From the NCBI RefSeq assembly GCF_022829445.1, contig NZ_JAKSXY010000106.1, positions 32,736-96,735 on the forward strand: DNA of 64,000 nt, written 5' to 3'. Both the position numbers and the translations under genes were made by a program. Position 1 is the stretch's first letter. Every line of letters starts with the position of its first letter. Positions 35,207 through 43,544 of the stretch are shown piece after piece. The DNA comes from Methylobacterium sp. J-068 (GTDB lineage: Bacteria; Pseudomonadota; Alphaproteobacteria; Rhizobiales; Beijerinckiaceae). Under the pieces are notes generated by a model. It saw only the letters and a list, made by a program, of their open reading frames with translations, was not told where the DNA came from and did no database searches.

Positions 35207-36517
35207 ATGGCGACGGATGCGGGTCGGACGGCCGGGCTCGGTTGGGGACGGCTCCCGCGCATGCTCTGTGCCCTCGTCCTCGTGGGGACGGCCTGTGGCG
35301 CCCTGGCGGGCACGACCCGCGGCGCCCTGATGGTCTCGGGCATGCCCTCCGCCCTCGGGGCCGCCTACGCCGCCCTGTCCCTGCGCCTGGAGGATCGGCT
35401 CCAGACCCGGGTGGCCGGTCCCCCGGCCCGCATCGCGCTGGGTCCGCACGGCCGGGACGTCCGGCTCGCCGGGGAGATCGGGGAGGGGAGCGCGGAGCGC
35501 CTGGCCACGCTGCTCGCCGCCCACCACGACGTCACCCGCATCCATCTCACCAGCGAGGGCGGCCTCGTCGAGGAGGCGACGGCGATCGGCGACCTCATCG
35601 CCGCGCGGGGCCTCGCCACCTACGTCCCGGATTACTGCGTCTCGGCCTGCACCCTCGCCTTCGTGCGGGGTTCCGCCCGCTACCTCGTGACGAACGGGCG
35701 TCTCGGCTTCCACGCGCCCTACGATCCGGGCCTGTTCGGGCAGATCGTGCAGGCCGATGGCGCCGCCGAGCGGGCGGCCTACGTGGCGGCGGGCGTCGAT
35801 CCGGATTTCGCCACGCAGGCCCTCGGGGTCGCCTCGGACAGCCTCTGGATTCCCGAGGCGGCGCGGCTGGTCCAGGCCCGCGTCGTCACCGAGATCGTCG
35901 ACACCGACCGCTTCCCGGATTCCACCCTGGACGACGATCCGAGCCCCGTCGGCGCGCGGGCGGCGATCCTGCGCGCGCTTCCCCTGCTGGAAGGGCTCGC
36001 GCCGCCGGACGGGTCCGCCTGGCGGGCGGACCGCGTGAGCGCCATGGCCGCCGCCTATCTCGACGGCTACCGGGCCGGGCGTCCGGAGGGCGAGGCCCTC
36101 GATCGCCTGCGCGCCCGCGCCCAGGGCGAGATCGCCCGGACCCTGCGCGGCGCCGACGACGCGACCTGGGTCGAGATCGGCCGCACGCTCCTGCGCGCGA
36201 TGCGGCGGGCGGAGCCGCAGGCCTGCCTCACGATCGGTGGGGAGGGCAACCTGCTGGTGGCGTCCGAGACCTTGTCGGACGACGAAGCGGCGCGCGGCCT
36301 GCTGGCGCGGGCGGCGGGGCAGGAGGCGGGGCGGGGCGATGCCGCCGCTCCAGCTGCCGCTCCGCGCCTCGCCTCCGCGCGGGGGCCGCGCGATTGCGGC
36401 GGCCTGATCGCGGCCTACGCGCATGCCCTGGCGCGGCCCGGAGCGGGGCCGGCGGTGCGGGCCCTGGCCGGGCAGGGCATGCGTCCGGCCCAGGAGGCCG
36501 CGGCCCTCCCCCGCTGA
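35207..36517 (+). CDS. Periplasmic ClpP/crotonase-fold protein, probable serine hydrolase-like
   Basis: A 436-residue protein with an N-terminal signal or anchor (MLCALVLVGTACGALAG, about residues 19-35). The core THLTSEGG-like segment RIHLTSEGGLVEEATAIGDLIAARGLATYVPDYCVSACTLAFVRGSARYLVTNGRLGFHAPY is the pattern of periplasmic ClpP-fold proteins (COG3904-like), where Ser in CVSACT is at the nucleophile position and His in FHAPY may assist. The C-terminal third is Ala-rich with two Cys (QACLTI, RDCGGL). No substrate is known. AGGGTG precedes the ATG. It is flanked by unrelated genes. Confidence 0.75.
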   Translation: MATDAGRTAGLGWGRLPRMLCALVLVGTACGALAGTTRGALMVSGMPSALGAAYAALSLRLEDRLQTRVAGPPARIALGPHGRDVRLAGEIGEGSAERLATLLAAHHDVTRIHLTSEGGLVEEATAIGDLIAARGLATYVPDYCVSACTLAFVRGSARYLVTNGRLGFHAPYDPGLFGQIVQADGAAERAAYVAAGVDPDFATQALGVASDSLWIPEAARLVQARVVTEIVDTDRFPDSTLDDDPSPVGARAAILRALPLLEGLAPPDGSAWRADRVSAMAAAYLDGYRAGRPEGEALDRLRARAQGEIARTLRGADDATWVEIGRTLLRAMRRAEPQACLTIGGEGNLLVASETLSDDEAARGLLARAAGQEAGRGDAAAPAAAPRLASARGPRDCGGLIAAYAHALARPGAGPAVRALAGQGMRPAQEAAALPR

Positions 36518-36560
36518 GCGGGTCTCTCCCGCCGCGCGGGGCTTTCCCCCTGAGCGGGGC

Positions 36561-37133
36561 TCAATGTCGCTGTCCGTCCGGCGCGTCGCGGAGATGGCGC
36601 GCGAGTTCGAAGCCGATCTCGACCATCAGATGGTCGAGGAGCCGCGTCAGCCCGGCATGTTCGAGATCGCCGGCAAGCCCCCGCAGGGCGATGGCGTGCT
36701 CGGCCATCCGGTTCACGCGGTGCTGGGGCGCGCTCACCCGGTCCTCCGTCAGGTCGAGGACGATCCCCCGCGCCCGCGCCGGCCGTCCCGAGGCGTCGCG
36801 CTCGATGCGCCCGCGCAGGTCCAGCCAGCGCGGCGCGGTGGTGCGGAAAGCCAGCGCGAAGGTGCCGCCCCGCGCGATGGCGGCGTGAAACCCGTTCTCG
36901 ACGCGCGCCCGGTCGTCTGCGTGCGTCGCGTCGAGGAGGGCCGCCAGGGGCACGCCGTCCGCGCCCGCCCGCGCGGTCAGGCCGAGGGCCCGCCCCAGGG
37001 GCGCGGAGACGGTCAGGCGATCCGCCCAGATGTCGTGCAGCCAGACGCCGACGACGCCCGACGCGGCCAGGGCCGCGCGCAGGCCGTCGGGATTGTCGGC
37101 GGCGTCTGGAGCGGGAAAGGGAAATCGCGTCAT
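36561..37133 (-). CDS. PAS-domain protein
   Basis: A 190-residue protein holding one PAS fold (about residues 18-135): LRAALAASGVVGVWLHDIWADRLTVSAPLGRALGL, then DATHADDRARVENGFHAAIARGGTFALAFRT and RGIVLDLTED. A helical tail follows (NRMAEHAIALRGLAGDLEH, HLMVEIGFELARHL). There is no output domain, so it may be a sensory partner of another kinase or a small regulator. The start at 37133 has GAGGA upstream. Confidence 0.78.
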   Translation of the reverse strand: MTRFPFPAPDAADNPDGLRAALAASGVVGVWLHDIWADRLTVSAPLGRALGLTARAGADGVPLAALLDATHADDRARVENGFHAAIARGGTFALAFRTTAPRWLDLRGRIERDASGRPARARGIVLDLTEDRVSAPQHRVNRMAEHAIALRGLAGDLEHAGLTRLLDHLMVEIGFELARHLRDAPDGQRH

Positions 37134-37480
37134 GGACGTCCTCGACGGCATCCCCGGACGAACCTTGAGATGACCTGAGGTTGATATATGGTTGGGCACG
37201 AGGCGGCCCGTATGGCCGTACCGTAGAGCGGATCGCGCGATCCGGAAAGGGCGTCCGAGGTATTTCCGTGCGCTTGAGGCAACCTGAGATTGCCAAAAAC
37301 GGATAGGGCCGACGCGCACCGGCTTAACCGTCGGTTAACCATGATCGGCGACATCCGGGATCGCAGCATCCTTGGGTCACAGGACGGCGACCGGCCATCG
37401 TCCCCCGGAGATCCGGACCTGCCGGACTCGTCCGCCCACTCTCCACCCGGATACGTCGACGCTCGCGAAGGGATGTCAGG
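37134..37480. other. Divergent intergenic region (PAS gene / parA-like gene)
   Basis: A 347-base region. It contains the CtrA-type site at 37324-37338 and an AT-richer stretch near 37175-37190 (ttgatatatgg) that could serve the PAS gene promoter. No gene content is seen. Confidence 0.45.
37324..37338. promoter_or_regulatory. CtrA-type binding site, TTAA-N7-TTAA
   Basis: TTAACCGTCGGTTAA is a full match to the CtrA box consensus TTAA-N7-TTAA(C), followed by CC, and is also a perfect palindrome around its central T. It lies 143 bases before the parA-like start and 190 before the PAS gene start. CtrA is the cell-cycle response regulator of alphaproteobacteria. TTAA pairs are rare in DNA this GC-rich, which raises confidence. 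Confidence 0.6.
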
Positions 37481-38119
37481 ATGAAAGCCATCACGTTCGT
37501 CACCCAGAAAGGAGGCAGCGGCAAGAGCACGCTCTGCATCTCGCTGGCCGTGGCCGCCCAGGAGCGCGGGCTCTCCGTCTGCATCCTCGAGATGGATCGT
37601 CAGGCCACGATCTCCGACTGGCTCGACCACCGCAGCGCCGAGGGCCCGGAAGTCGCGCAGATCGACGCGACGCAGATCGAGAGCGTGATGGCGCAGCTGC
37701 GCGACTCCGCCTACGACTACGTCTTCATCGACACGCCCGGCGTCGATTCCGCCGGAACGCTCGCGGCGATCCGCGCCGCCGATCTCTGCATCATCCCCTG
37801 CCGGCCGACGCCCGCGGATCTCCGCGCCTTCAAGCCGACGCTCGCGGCGATCTACCGGCTGGAGAAGAAGTTCGCCTTCGTGCTGAACCAGACGCCGCCG
37901 CGCTCCTACCGCATCCGCGACGCCGCCGATGGTCTGGCGGTGCTCGGCATCCTCCCCGACGTCAACATCGTCGCCCGCACGGACCATCAGGACGCCATCG
38001 GCGTCGGCCAGGGCGTGACCGAGTTCAACCCGAAGGGGCAGGCCGCCTCGGAGGTCCGCAAGCTCTGGAGCTGGATCGAGAAGCGCATGCAGGTGAGCAA
38101 GCATGCCAAAGCCGCCTAA
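37481..38119 (+). CDS. ParA-family ATPase
   Basis: A 212-residue small ParA/MinD-type ATPase without an N-terminal DNA-binding domain. The deviant Walker A is KGGSGKST at the N-terminus, with EMDRQATISDW (A-prime region) and the Walker B-like YDYVFIDTPG. Such short ParAs move plasmids, protein clusters or other cargo along the nucleoid. It overlaps the next gene by 17 bases. The absence of parB or parS, and the RHH partner, recall ParA/ParG-type systems. Confidence 0.88.
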   Translation: MKAITFVTQKGGSGKSTLCISLAVAAQERGLSVCILEMDRQATISDWLDHRSAEGPEVAQIDATQIESVMAQLRDSAYDYVFIDTPGVDSAGTLAAIRAADLCIIPCRPTPADLRAFKPTLAAIYRLEKKFAFVLNQTPPRSYRIRDAADGLAVLGILPDVNIVARTDHQDAIGVGQGVTEFNPKGQAASEVRKLWSWIEKRMQVSKHAKAA

Positions 38120-38417
38120 GCTCAGTCTCGCCTCCATCGTCGCCGCATCGGCCCCGTCGAGCAAACCGCAGCAGAGCGCGGAGATCGTCCAGCTCGAAAC
38201 CGGCGCGGCGTCCCTCCGGCGCCCCAACGCCACCCTGAAGCAGCGCGCCCGGCAGATGTCGGTCTATCTCGAGCCGCCGGTCTACGATCAGCTGCGCGAC
38301 ATCGCCCATGCCGAGCGCGCCAAGATGCACGGCCTGATGCTGGAAGCCCTCGACCTCTTGTTCAAGCAGCGCGGGGCCCGGTCGATCGACCAGCTCAACG
38401 AGCCGGGCGGCCGCTGA
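38103..38417 (+). CDS. Small ribbon-helix-helix-like partner of the ParA ATPase
   Basis: A 104-residue basic protein. The N-terminal half is disordered (SSKPQQSAEIVQLETG). The C-terminal half, ARQMSVYLEPPVYDQLRDIAHAERAKMHGLMLEALDLLFKQRG, has the strand-helix-helix pattern of RHH DNA-binding proteins such as ParG and CopG. An unstructured arm plus RHH is typical of ParG-like ATPase stimulators. The overlap with parA implies they work together. Confidence 0.75.
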   Translation: MPKPPKLSLASIVAASAPSSKPQQSAEIVQLETGAASLRRPNATLKQRARQMSVYLEPPVYDQLRDIAHAERAKMHGLMLEALDLLFKQRGARSIDQLNEPGGR

Positions 38418-38418
38418 A

Positions 38419-38444
38419 GGCCGGCCGAGAGAGGTCGGCTGGCC
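38419..38444 (+). terminator. Hairpin after the ParA/RHH pair
   Basis: GGCCGGCCGA (38419-38428) pairs with TCGGCTGGCC (38435-38444) with one mismatch and a six-base loop, just after the RHH stop codon. There is no T tract; probable transcription end. Confidence 0.4.
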
Positions 38445-38805
38445 GAAATCGAAGCCTCGGCAAGGGGTTGCTAGGGGTTTCGTAGGCATCGGATGAGAAG
38501 AGCCTCGTGGGCACCGGGACGGTCGATCGCGCGGGGGAGCCGCCCGGCTTTCTCGTGGCCGAACAGGCTCTTGGCGGCGGATCCTGACACGCGGCCTTCG
38601 CCTTTGCCCGTTCCCTCGGCACATCATCGCGGGGCAACCCCGCGCCGACGTCGTTCAGCCTTCCTTTACGCCGTCGGGACAATCTTCCCGTCTCGGACGG
38701 GGCGCAGGCTTCGCCCGAGGGTCCGGCCGGTCCTGCTCTTGCCCGCCGGCGGGCCGATCCAGCGTATGTGCGTATCGGGGCGAGGGCTTGGGGCGGATCA
38801 TCGCG
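38445..38805. other. Intergenic region upstream of rlpA, no gene recognised
   Basis: About 360 bases without convincing coding content. It must hold the rlpA promoter; no -35/-10 pair stands out. Confidence 0.35.
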
Positions 38806-40284
38806 ATGGCGCGTTCGACGAAGGCCGGAAACCAGGGGCCGGCCCCGCTGCCGCTCTGGCGGCTGCTGGCCGTCTCGGCCGTGGCGCTGACCACCGCCAA
38901 CTGTGCCCAGAACACCCAGAAATTCGCGGGCGCCACCTCCGGCGGCTCGGGCCGCGACCCGAAATACGGGGTCAAGGCCAGCCCGCGCCTCTACAACGAG
39001 GGGGATGTGATCCCGAAGGGCGGCGGACGCCGCTTCTCGGGCAAGCCCTACGTGGTGGCCGGGCGCACCTACGTGCCGCGCGAGGATGCCAAGGGCTATG
39101 TCCGCGAGGGTCTCGCCTCCTGGTACGGCTCGGCCTTCCACGGCCGCATGACCGCCAACGGCGAGGTCTTCGACCGGCACTCCATCGCGGCCGCGCACCC
39201 GACCCTGCCGCTGCCGAGCTACGCCCGCGTCACCAACCTCGCCAACGGCCACTCGATGATCGTGCGGGTGAACGATCGCGGTCCCTATCATGCCAACCGC
39301 CTGATGGACGTCTCGGAGGAGGTGGCCGAGGCCCTGGAATTCCGCCGCAGCGGCACCGCGCGGGTGCGCGTCGAGTATGCGGGCAAGGCCTCCACGGCCG
39401 GCAGCGACGACCGCAAGCTGCTCGCCACCCTGCGCACGGACGGCCAGCCCGCCGCGATTCGCGGGCAGGCCTCGGTGATGGTGGCCGATCTCGGCCCCGA
39501 CGCCCCGCAGGTTTCCTCCGAGCGCCTCGCCCGCGCCAGTCGTCCGGCCCTCGCCTTCCGGGAGGCCGGCGAGCGGGATGCGGCGGACACGGCCGCCGGG
39601 CAGGCCACGAGCGAGGCGCCGGAGGCCGCGCCCGCTCCGGTCAGGCCCGCGCCCGTTCTGGTGGCGAGCGCCGCCACCGTGGCGGTCCCGGCCGCCCTCC
39701 AGCCCACGGCGGTTCGCGCCGAGACCTTCCGGCCGGTGCGGCACAGCCCCTCCGACACCCATCAGGCCGTGGCGCAGGCCGCGACCCGGCCCGCCCCCCT
39801 CAGCCTCGCGCCGCCGCCCCTGAGACTGGCCGGTGCCCGGCCGGAACCGGTCCGGCCCGAGACGCGGAGCCGGTTCGCCGCCGCGCCGATTGCGGTCCCG
39901 GCGGCGCGCTCGGTCGCCCCCCTGCAGGCCGTCGCCAAGTCCATCGCCAAGCCCGTCGTCAAGCCCGTCCCGACCCGCCTGGCAGGCGTGACCCCGGCGC
40001 CGGGGGCGTCGAAGGCCGCCCTGGCGCGGCTGGCCGCTGAGGCCGCCGGGCCGAAGGCGGGCCTGCCCAAAAGCGGGGTGGCACAAGTCGCATCGGCCAG
40101 GGATTTCGCTCCCGCCAAGGGCTTCGTGCCCAAGGAGGCCGCGCCGGCCAAGCCGATCCTCGTCGCCAAAGCCTCCGGCGCCGCCAAAGCCTCCGGCGTC
40201 GAGAAGCCGGGTCCGACCGGCAAGCCGACGTTCGTCGCGAAGGGCACCGCGCGCGGCCGGGCCCAGTTCGCCGAGGCCCGCTGA
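38806..40284 (+). CDS. rlpA: RlpA-family septal ring lytic transglycosylase-like protein
   Basis: A 492-residue exported protein. The N-terminal signal (LLAVSAVALTTANCAQ) looks lipoprotein-like, though the lipobox TANC is weak. The double-psi beta-barrel is REGLASWYGSAFHGRMTANGEVFDRHSIAAAHPTLPLPSYARVTNLANGHSMIVRVNDRGPYH (about residues 100-165), with the conserved Asp/His of RlpA. The rest (about 200-492) is long Ala/Pro/Lys-rich low complexity; no SPOR domain is recognised. RlpA cleaves naked glycan strands at the septum. An in-frame TTG at 38788 is an alternative start. Confidence 0.87.
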   Translation: MARSTKAGNQGPAPLPLWRLLAVSAVALTTANCAQNTQKFAGATSGGSGRDPKYGVKASPRLYNEGDVIPKGGGRRFSGKPYVVAGRTYVPREDAKGYVREGLASWYGSAFHGRMTANGEVFDRHSIAAAHPTLPLPSYARVTNLANGHSMIVRVNDRGPYHANRLMDVSEEVAEALEFRRSGTARVRVEYAGKASTAGSDDRKLLATLRTDGQPAAIRGQASVMVADLGPDAPQVSSERLARASRPALAFREAGERDAADTAAGQATSEAPEAAPAPVRPAPVLVASAATVAVPAALQPTAVRAETFRPVRHSPSDTHQAVAQAATRPAPLSLAPPPLRLAGARPEPVRPETRSRFAAAPIAVPAARSVAPLQAVAKSIAKPVVKPVPTRLAGVTPAPGASKAALARLAAEAAGPKAGLPKSGVAQVASARDFAPAKGFVPKEAAPAKPILVAKASGAAKASGVEKPGPTGKPTFVAKGTARGRAQFAEAR

Positions 40285-40460
40285 GGCGCGGGCGCCGCGC
40301 CCGGCGCCGCCGGGCCGGGGGCAACCACGTCCGAACATGCCCCGGGCGCATCGTCGCGAGATTGAAATCGCACATGAATTTGCGTTCGATCTTGGCGGCG
40401 AATGCCTGTAACGTCACGCTTGATCGTGGGGGCGATGACGGGGTCGGCGTGAGGCAGGGA

Positions 40461-41693
40461 ATGGGTTTGATATGGGTCCCCGGCGGGCGCGCCCCGTTCC
40501 GGCGCAGGATCGTGCCGGGCGTCGTCCTCGCCTCCGCGATGGTCGTGCTGAGCCTCCTCGGGGGCGGCGCCGTCTCCCAGAGCTTTCAGACGGCCGCGCC
40601 GCACGCGATCCTGATCGATGCCGATTCCGGCTCGGTGCTGTTCGAGAAGGGGGCCGACGAGCTCTTCTCCCCGGCCAGCATGGCCAAGCTGATGACCACC
40701 GAGATCGTGTTCAACGAGATCCGGCAGGGCCGGCTGAACATGGATTCGGAGTTCCAGATCACCGAGGATGCCTGGCGCCGGGGCGGGGCGGGCGGCGGCG
40801 GCTCCTCGATGTTCGCCCAGCTCAACAGCCGCATCAAGCTGTCCGACCTCCTGCGCGGCCTCATCGTGCAATCGGGCAACGATGCCGCCATCGCCATCGG
40901 CGAGGGCATCGCCGGGTCGGAGGAGAATTTCGGGCGGATGATGACCGCGCGGGCGCGTGAGATCGGCCTGACGCGCTCGACCTTCCGCAACGCCACCGGC
41001 TACTCGGCGCCCGACCAGAAGGTCACCGCCCGCGACCTCGCCAAGCTCGCCCTGCACCTGATCGAGACCTATCCGGACCTCTACAAGATCTTCGCCGAGC
41101 GTGAATTCACCTGGAACAAGATCAAGCAGCAGAACCGCAATCCGCTGCTCACCCTCGATATCGGCGCCGACGGGCTCAAGACCGGCTATCTCGAGGAATC
41201 CGGCTACGGCCTCACGGGCTCGGCGGTGCAGAACGGCCAGCGCCTGATCATGGTGGTGAGCGGGCTGAAGACCGCCCGCGACCGGGCCTCGGAATCGCGC
41301 AAGCTGATGGAATGGGGCTTCCGCGCCTTCGAGCCGCGCCAGATCTTCGCCGCCGGCGAGAGCGTGGGAGAAGCCTCCGTCTACGGCGGCGCCAAGGGCG
41401 GCGTCCCGATGGTCGCGAGGAAGCCCGTGCGGGTGCTGCTGCCGCGCGGCTCGGGCGACCGGATCACCGCGAAGGCGATCTACCAGGGGCCCCTCGTCGC
41501 GCCCATCGAGCAGGGCCGCGAGATCGGCCGCCTGCGCATCACCCGCGGCGACACCCAGGCTCTCGACCAGCCGCTCTATGCCGGCGAGACGGTGGAGGCG
41601 GGCTCCATCCCGCAGCGGGCGCTCGACGCGACCTGGGAGGTCGGCACCGGCCTGTTCCGCAAGGCCTTCGAGAAGGCCGGCGCGAAGTCGTGA
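40461..41693 (+). CDS. D-alanyl-D-alanine carboxypeptidase (penicillin-binding protein 5/6 family)
   Basis: A 410-residue DD-carboxypeptidase. The signal/anchor is RIVPGVVLASAMVVLSLLGGGAVS. The three active-site motifs are present: SPASMAKLMT (SxxK), SGN (SxN) and LKTGYLEESG (KTG). The C-terminal beta-rich domain (about residues 290-385) is followed by an amphipathic tail FRKAFEKAGAKS. It trims stem-peptide D-Ala in the periplasm. The start at 40461 follows GGCAGGGA; the frame is open 33 codons further. The stop overlaps the tmk GTG start (GTGA). Confidence 0.92.
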   Translation: MGLIWVPGGRAPFRRRIVPGVVLASAMVVLSLLGGGAVSQSFQTAAPHAILIDADSGSVLFEKGADELFSPASMAKLMTTEIVFNEIRQGRLNMDSEFQITEDAWRRGGAGGGGSSMFAQLNSRIKLSDLLRGLIVQSGNDAAIAIGEGIAGSEENFGRMMTARAREIGLTRSTFRNATGYSAPDQKVTARDLAKLALHLIETYPDLYKIFAEREFTWNKIKQQNRNPLLTLDIGADGLKTGYLEESGYGLTGSAVQNGQRLIMVVSGLKTARDRASESRKLMEWGFRAFEPRQIFAAGESVGEASVYGGAKGGVPMVARKPVRVLLPRGSGDRITAKAIYQGPLVAPIEQGREIGRLRITRGDTQALDQPLYAGETVEAGSIPQRALDATWEVGTGLFRKAFEKAGAKS

Positions 41694-42448
41694 CGGGAAC
41701 GACGGCGAGCGGACCGGAGCCGGGCACCTTCATCACCTTCGAGGGCGGGGAGGGGGCCGGCAAGTCGACGCAGATCCGGCGCCTCGCCGCGCATCTGCGG
41801 GTCTGCTCCGGCCGCCCCGTGGTGACGACGCGCGAGCCCGGCGGCTCGCCCCGGGCCGAGGCCATCCGCGAGGCGCTGCTCTCGGGGCTGGCGAAGCCCC
41901 ACGGCCCCTTCGCCGAGGCGCTGCTGTTCTCCGCCGCCCGGATCGACCATCTCGACACCCTCATCCGCCCGGCGCTCGCGCGGGGCGAGATCGTGCTCTG
42001 CGATCGCTTCGCGGATTCGACGCGGGCCTATCAGGGCGCGGCCGGCGGCCTCGACCCGGCCGTGCTGGCGAGCCTGGAGGACGTCGTCGTCGGGCCGACC
42101 CGTCCCGACCTGACCCTGATCCTCGATTGCGATCCGGAACTCGGGCTCGCCCGCGCGCGCGCGCGGCAGTCGGCAGCGAAGGCGGCGGCGGATGTGGCGG
42201 AGAAGGCGGGGACGGACGAGGGGCCCGACCGCTTCGAGGCGGAAGCCCTGGCCTTCCACGCGCGCCTGCGCGCGGCCTTCCTCGCCATCGGGGCGGCGGA
42301 GCCGGGGCGCTGCGCGGTGATCGACGCGGCCCTGCCGGCGGACGCGGTGGAGGCGGCGATCCGCGCCGCCGCCGCGGAGCGCCTGCCCCAGCTCTTCCGG
42401 GGCGAGTCCGGGTCCGGCCCTGAGACGGAGCACGGCGATGCGGCCTGA
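41690..42448 (+). CDS. tmk: Thymidylate kinase
   Basis: A 252-residue dTMP kinase. The P-loop is FEGGEGAGKSTQIRRL, with the substrate motif TTREPGGSPRAEAIREALL and the DR motif CDRFADSTRAYQG; the lid region is RARARQSAAKAAAD. It makes dTDP for DNA synthesis. The GTG start (41690) lies inside the carboxypeptidase stop. It overlaps holB by 11 bases, the usual order in Rhizobiales. Confidence 0.95.
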   Translation: MTGTTASGPEPGTFITFEGGEGAGKSTQIRRLAAHLRVCSGRPVVTTREPGGSPRAEAIREALLSGLAKPHGPFAEALLFSAARIDHLDTLIRPALARGEIVLCDRFADSTRAYQGAAGGLDPAVLASLEDVVVGPTRPDLTLILDCDPELGLARARARQSAAKAAADVAEKAGTDEGPDRFEAEALAFHARLRAAFLAIGAAEPGRCAVIDAALPADAVEAAIRAAAAERLPQLFRGESGSGPETEHGDAA

Positions 42449-43502
42449 GCGCGCGCCCGAGGATATCGAGCCGGGAGACATCCCCGAAGTTCCGCGCCCG
42501 CGCGAGCAGGCCGACCTCGTCGGCCACGCGGAGGCGGAGGCCGCCTTCTCGGAATCCATCGCCTCCGGCCGCCTGCACCATGCCTGGCTGATCGGGGGCC
42601 CGCGCGGCATCGGCAAGGCGACCCTGGCCTACCGGGTCGCCCGCTGGCTCATCGCCAATCCGACCGCGCAAGGGGCCCCCGCGAGCCTCGCCGTCGATCC
42701 CGGCCACCCGGCGGCGCGCCAGGTCGCGGCCCTGTCGCATCCCAACCTCGTGGCCCTGCGCCGGACCCGCGCGGCCAACGCCAAGACCCTGGCGACCAAG
42801 ATCTCGGTCGATGCCGCCCGCAACGCCCTCGCGCTCTTCGGCTCCACGGCGGGCAGCGCGGGCGGATACCGCATCTGCATCGTCGACAGCGCGGAGGACC
42901 TCAACGCCAACAGCGCCAACGCGCTGCTCAAGATGGTGGAGGAGCCCCCGCCGCGCTGCCTGTTCCTCATCGTCAGCCACGCGCCGGGGCGGCTCCTGCC
43001 CACCATCCGCTCGCGCTGCCGGGCCCTGACCCTGCGGCCGCTCGCGGAAGCCGACGTCGCCCGCGTGATCGGCCGGTTCGTCCCGCCCTTCGTCCAGCCG
43101 GACAGGGAGGCGCTCGCCCGCGCGGCCCGCCTCGCGGAGGGCTCGGTCGCGGGCGCCGTGGCGATGCTCGATCCCGCCACGGCCAATCTCGTGGCCGAGG
43201 TCGAGACCCTGCTGACCCGCCTCGACCACCCCGACTGGCGCCGCATCCTCGCGCTCGCCGACAAGCTCAGCGGGCGCGAATCCGACGAATTGTTCGCCGC
43301 CAGCCTCGACACGGTGTTCCGCTTCGTCTCGGCCGAACTCGACCGGCGCCGGCACGAGCCGCCCGCCCGCCTTGCGGCCCTGGTCGAGGTGTGTGACAAG
43401 ATCGCCCGCGCCGCGCGGGAGGCCGCGACCTACAATCTCGATCGCCGGCCGCTGGTCCTGTCCCTGTTCGGTGACCTCGCGGGTGCGCTCCGCGCCGCCT
43501 GA
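42438..43502 (+). CDS. holB: DNA polymerase III subunit delta prime
   Basis: A 354-residue clamp-loader subunit. WLIGGPRGIGKATLAYRVARWL is the P-loop region, with SVDAARNALALFGSTAGSAGGYRICIVDSAEDLNANSANALLKMVEEPPPRCLFLIVSH and the SRC-like motif TIRSRCRALTLRPL. It overlaps tmk by 11 bases. Confidence 0.95.
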   Translation: MRPERAPEDIEPGDIPEVPRPREQADLVGHAEAEAAFSESIASGRLHHAWLIGGPRGIGKATLAYRVARWLIANPTAQGAPASLAVDPGHPAARQVAALSHPNLVALRRTRAANAKTLATKISVDAARNALALFGSTAGSAGGYRICIVDSAEDLNANSANALLKMVEEPPPRCLFLIVSHAPGRLLPTIRSRCRALTLRPLAEADVARVIGRFVPPFVQPDREALARAARLAEGSVAGAVAMLDPATANLVAEVETLLTRLDHPDWRRILALADKLSGRESDELFAASLDTVFRFVSAELDRRRHEPPARLAALVEVCDKIARAAREAATYNLDRRPLVLSLFGDLAGALRAA

Positions 43503-43544
43503 CGCGGCATGGTATCCTGTGATCCTGTGCCGTCCTGTGATCCC

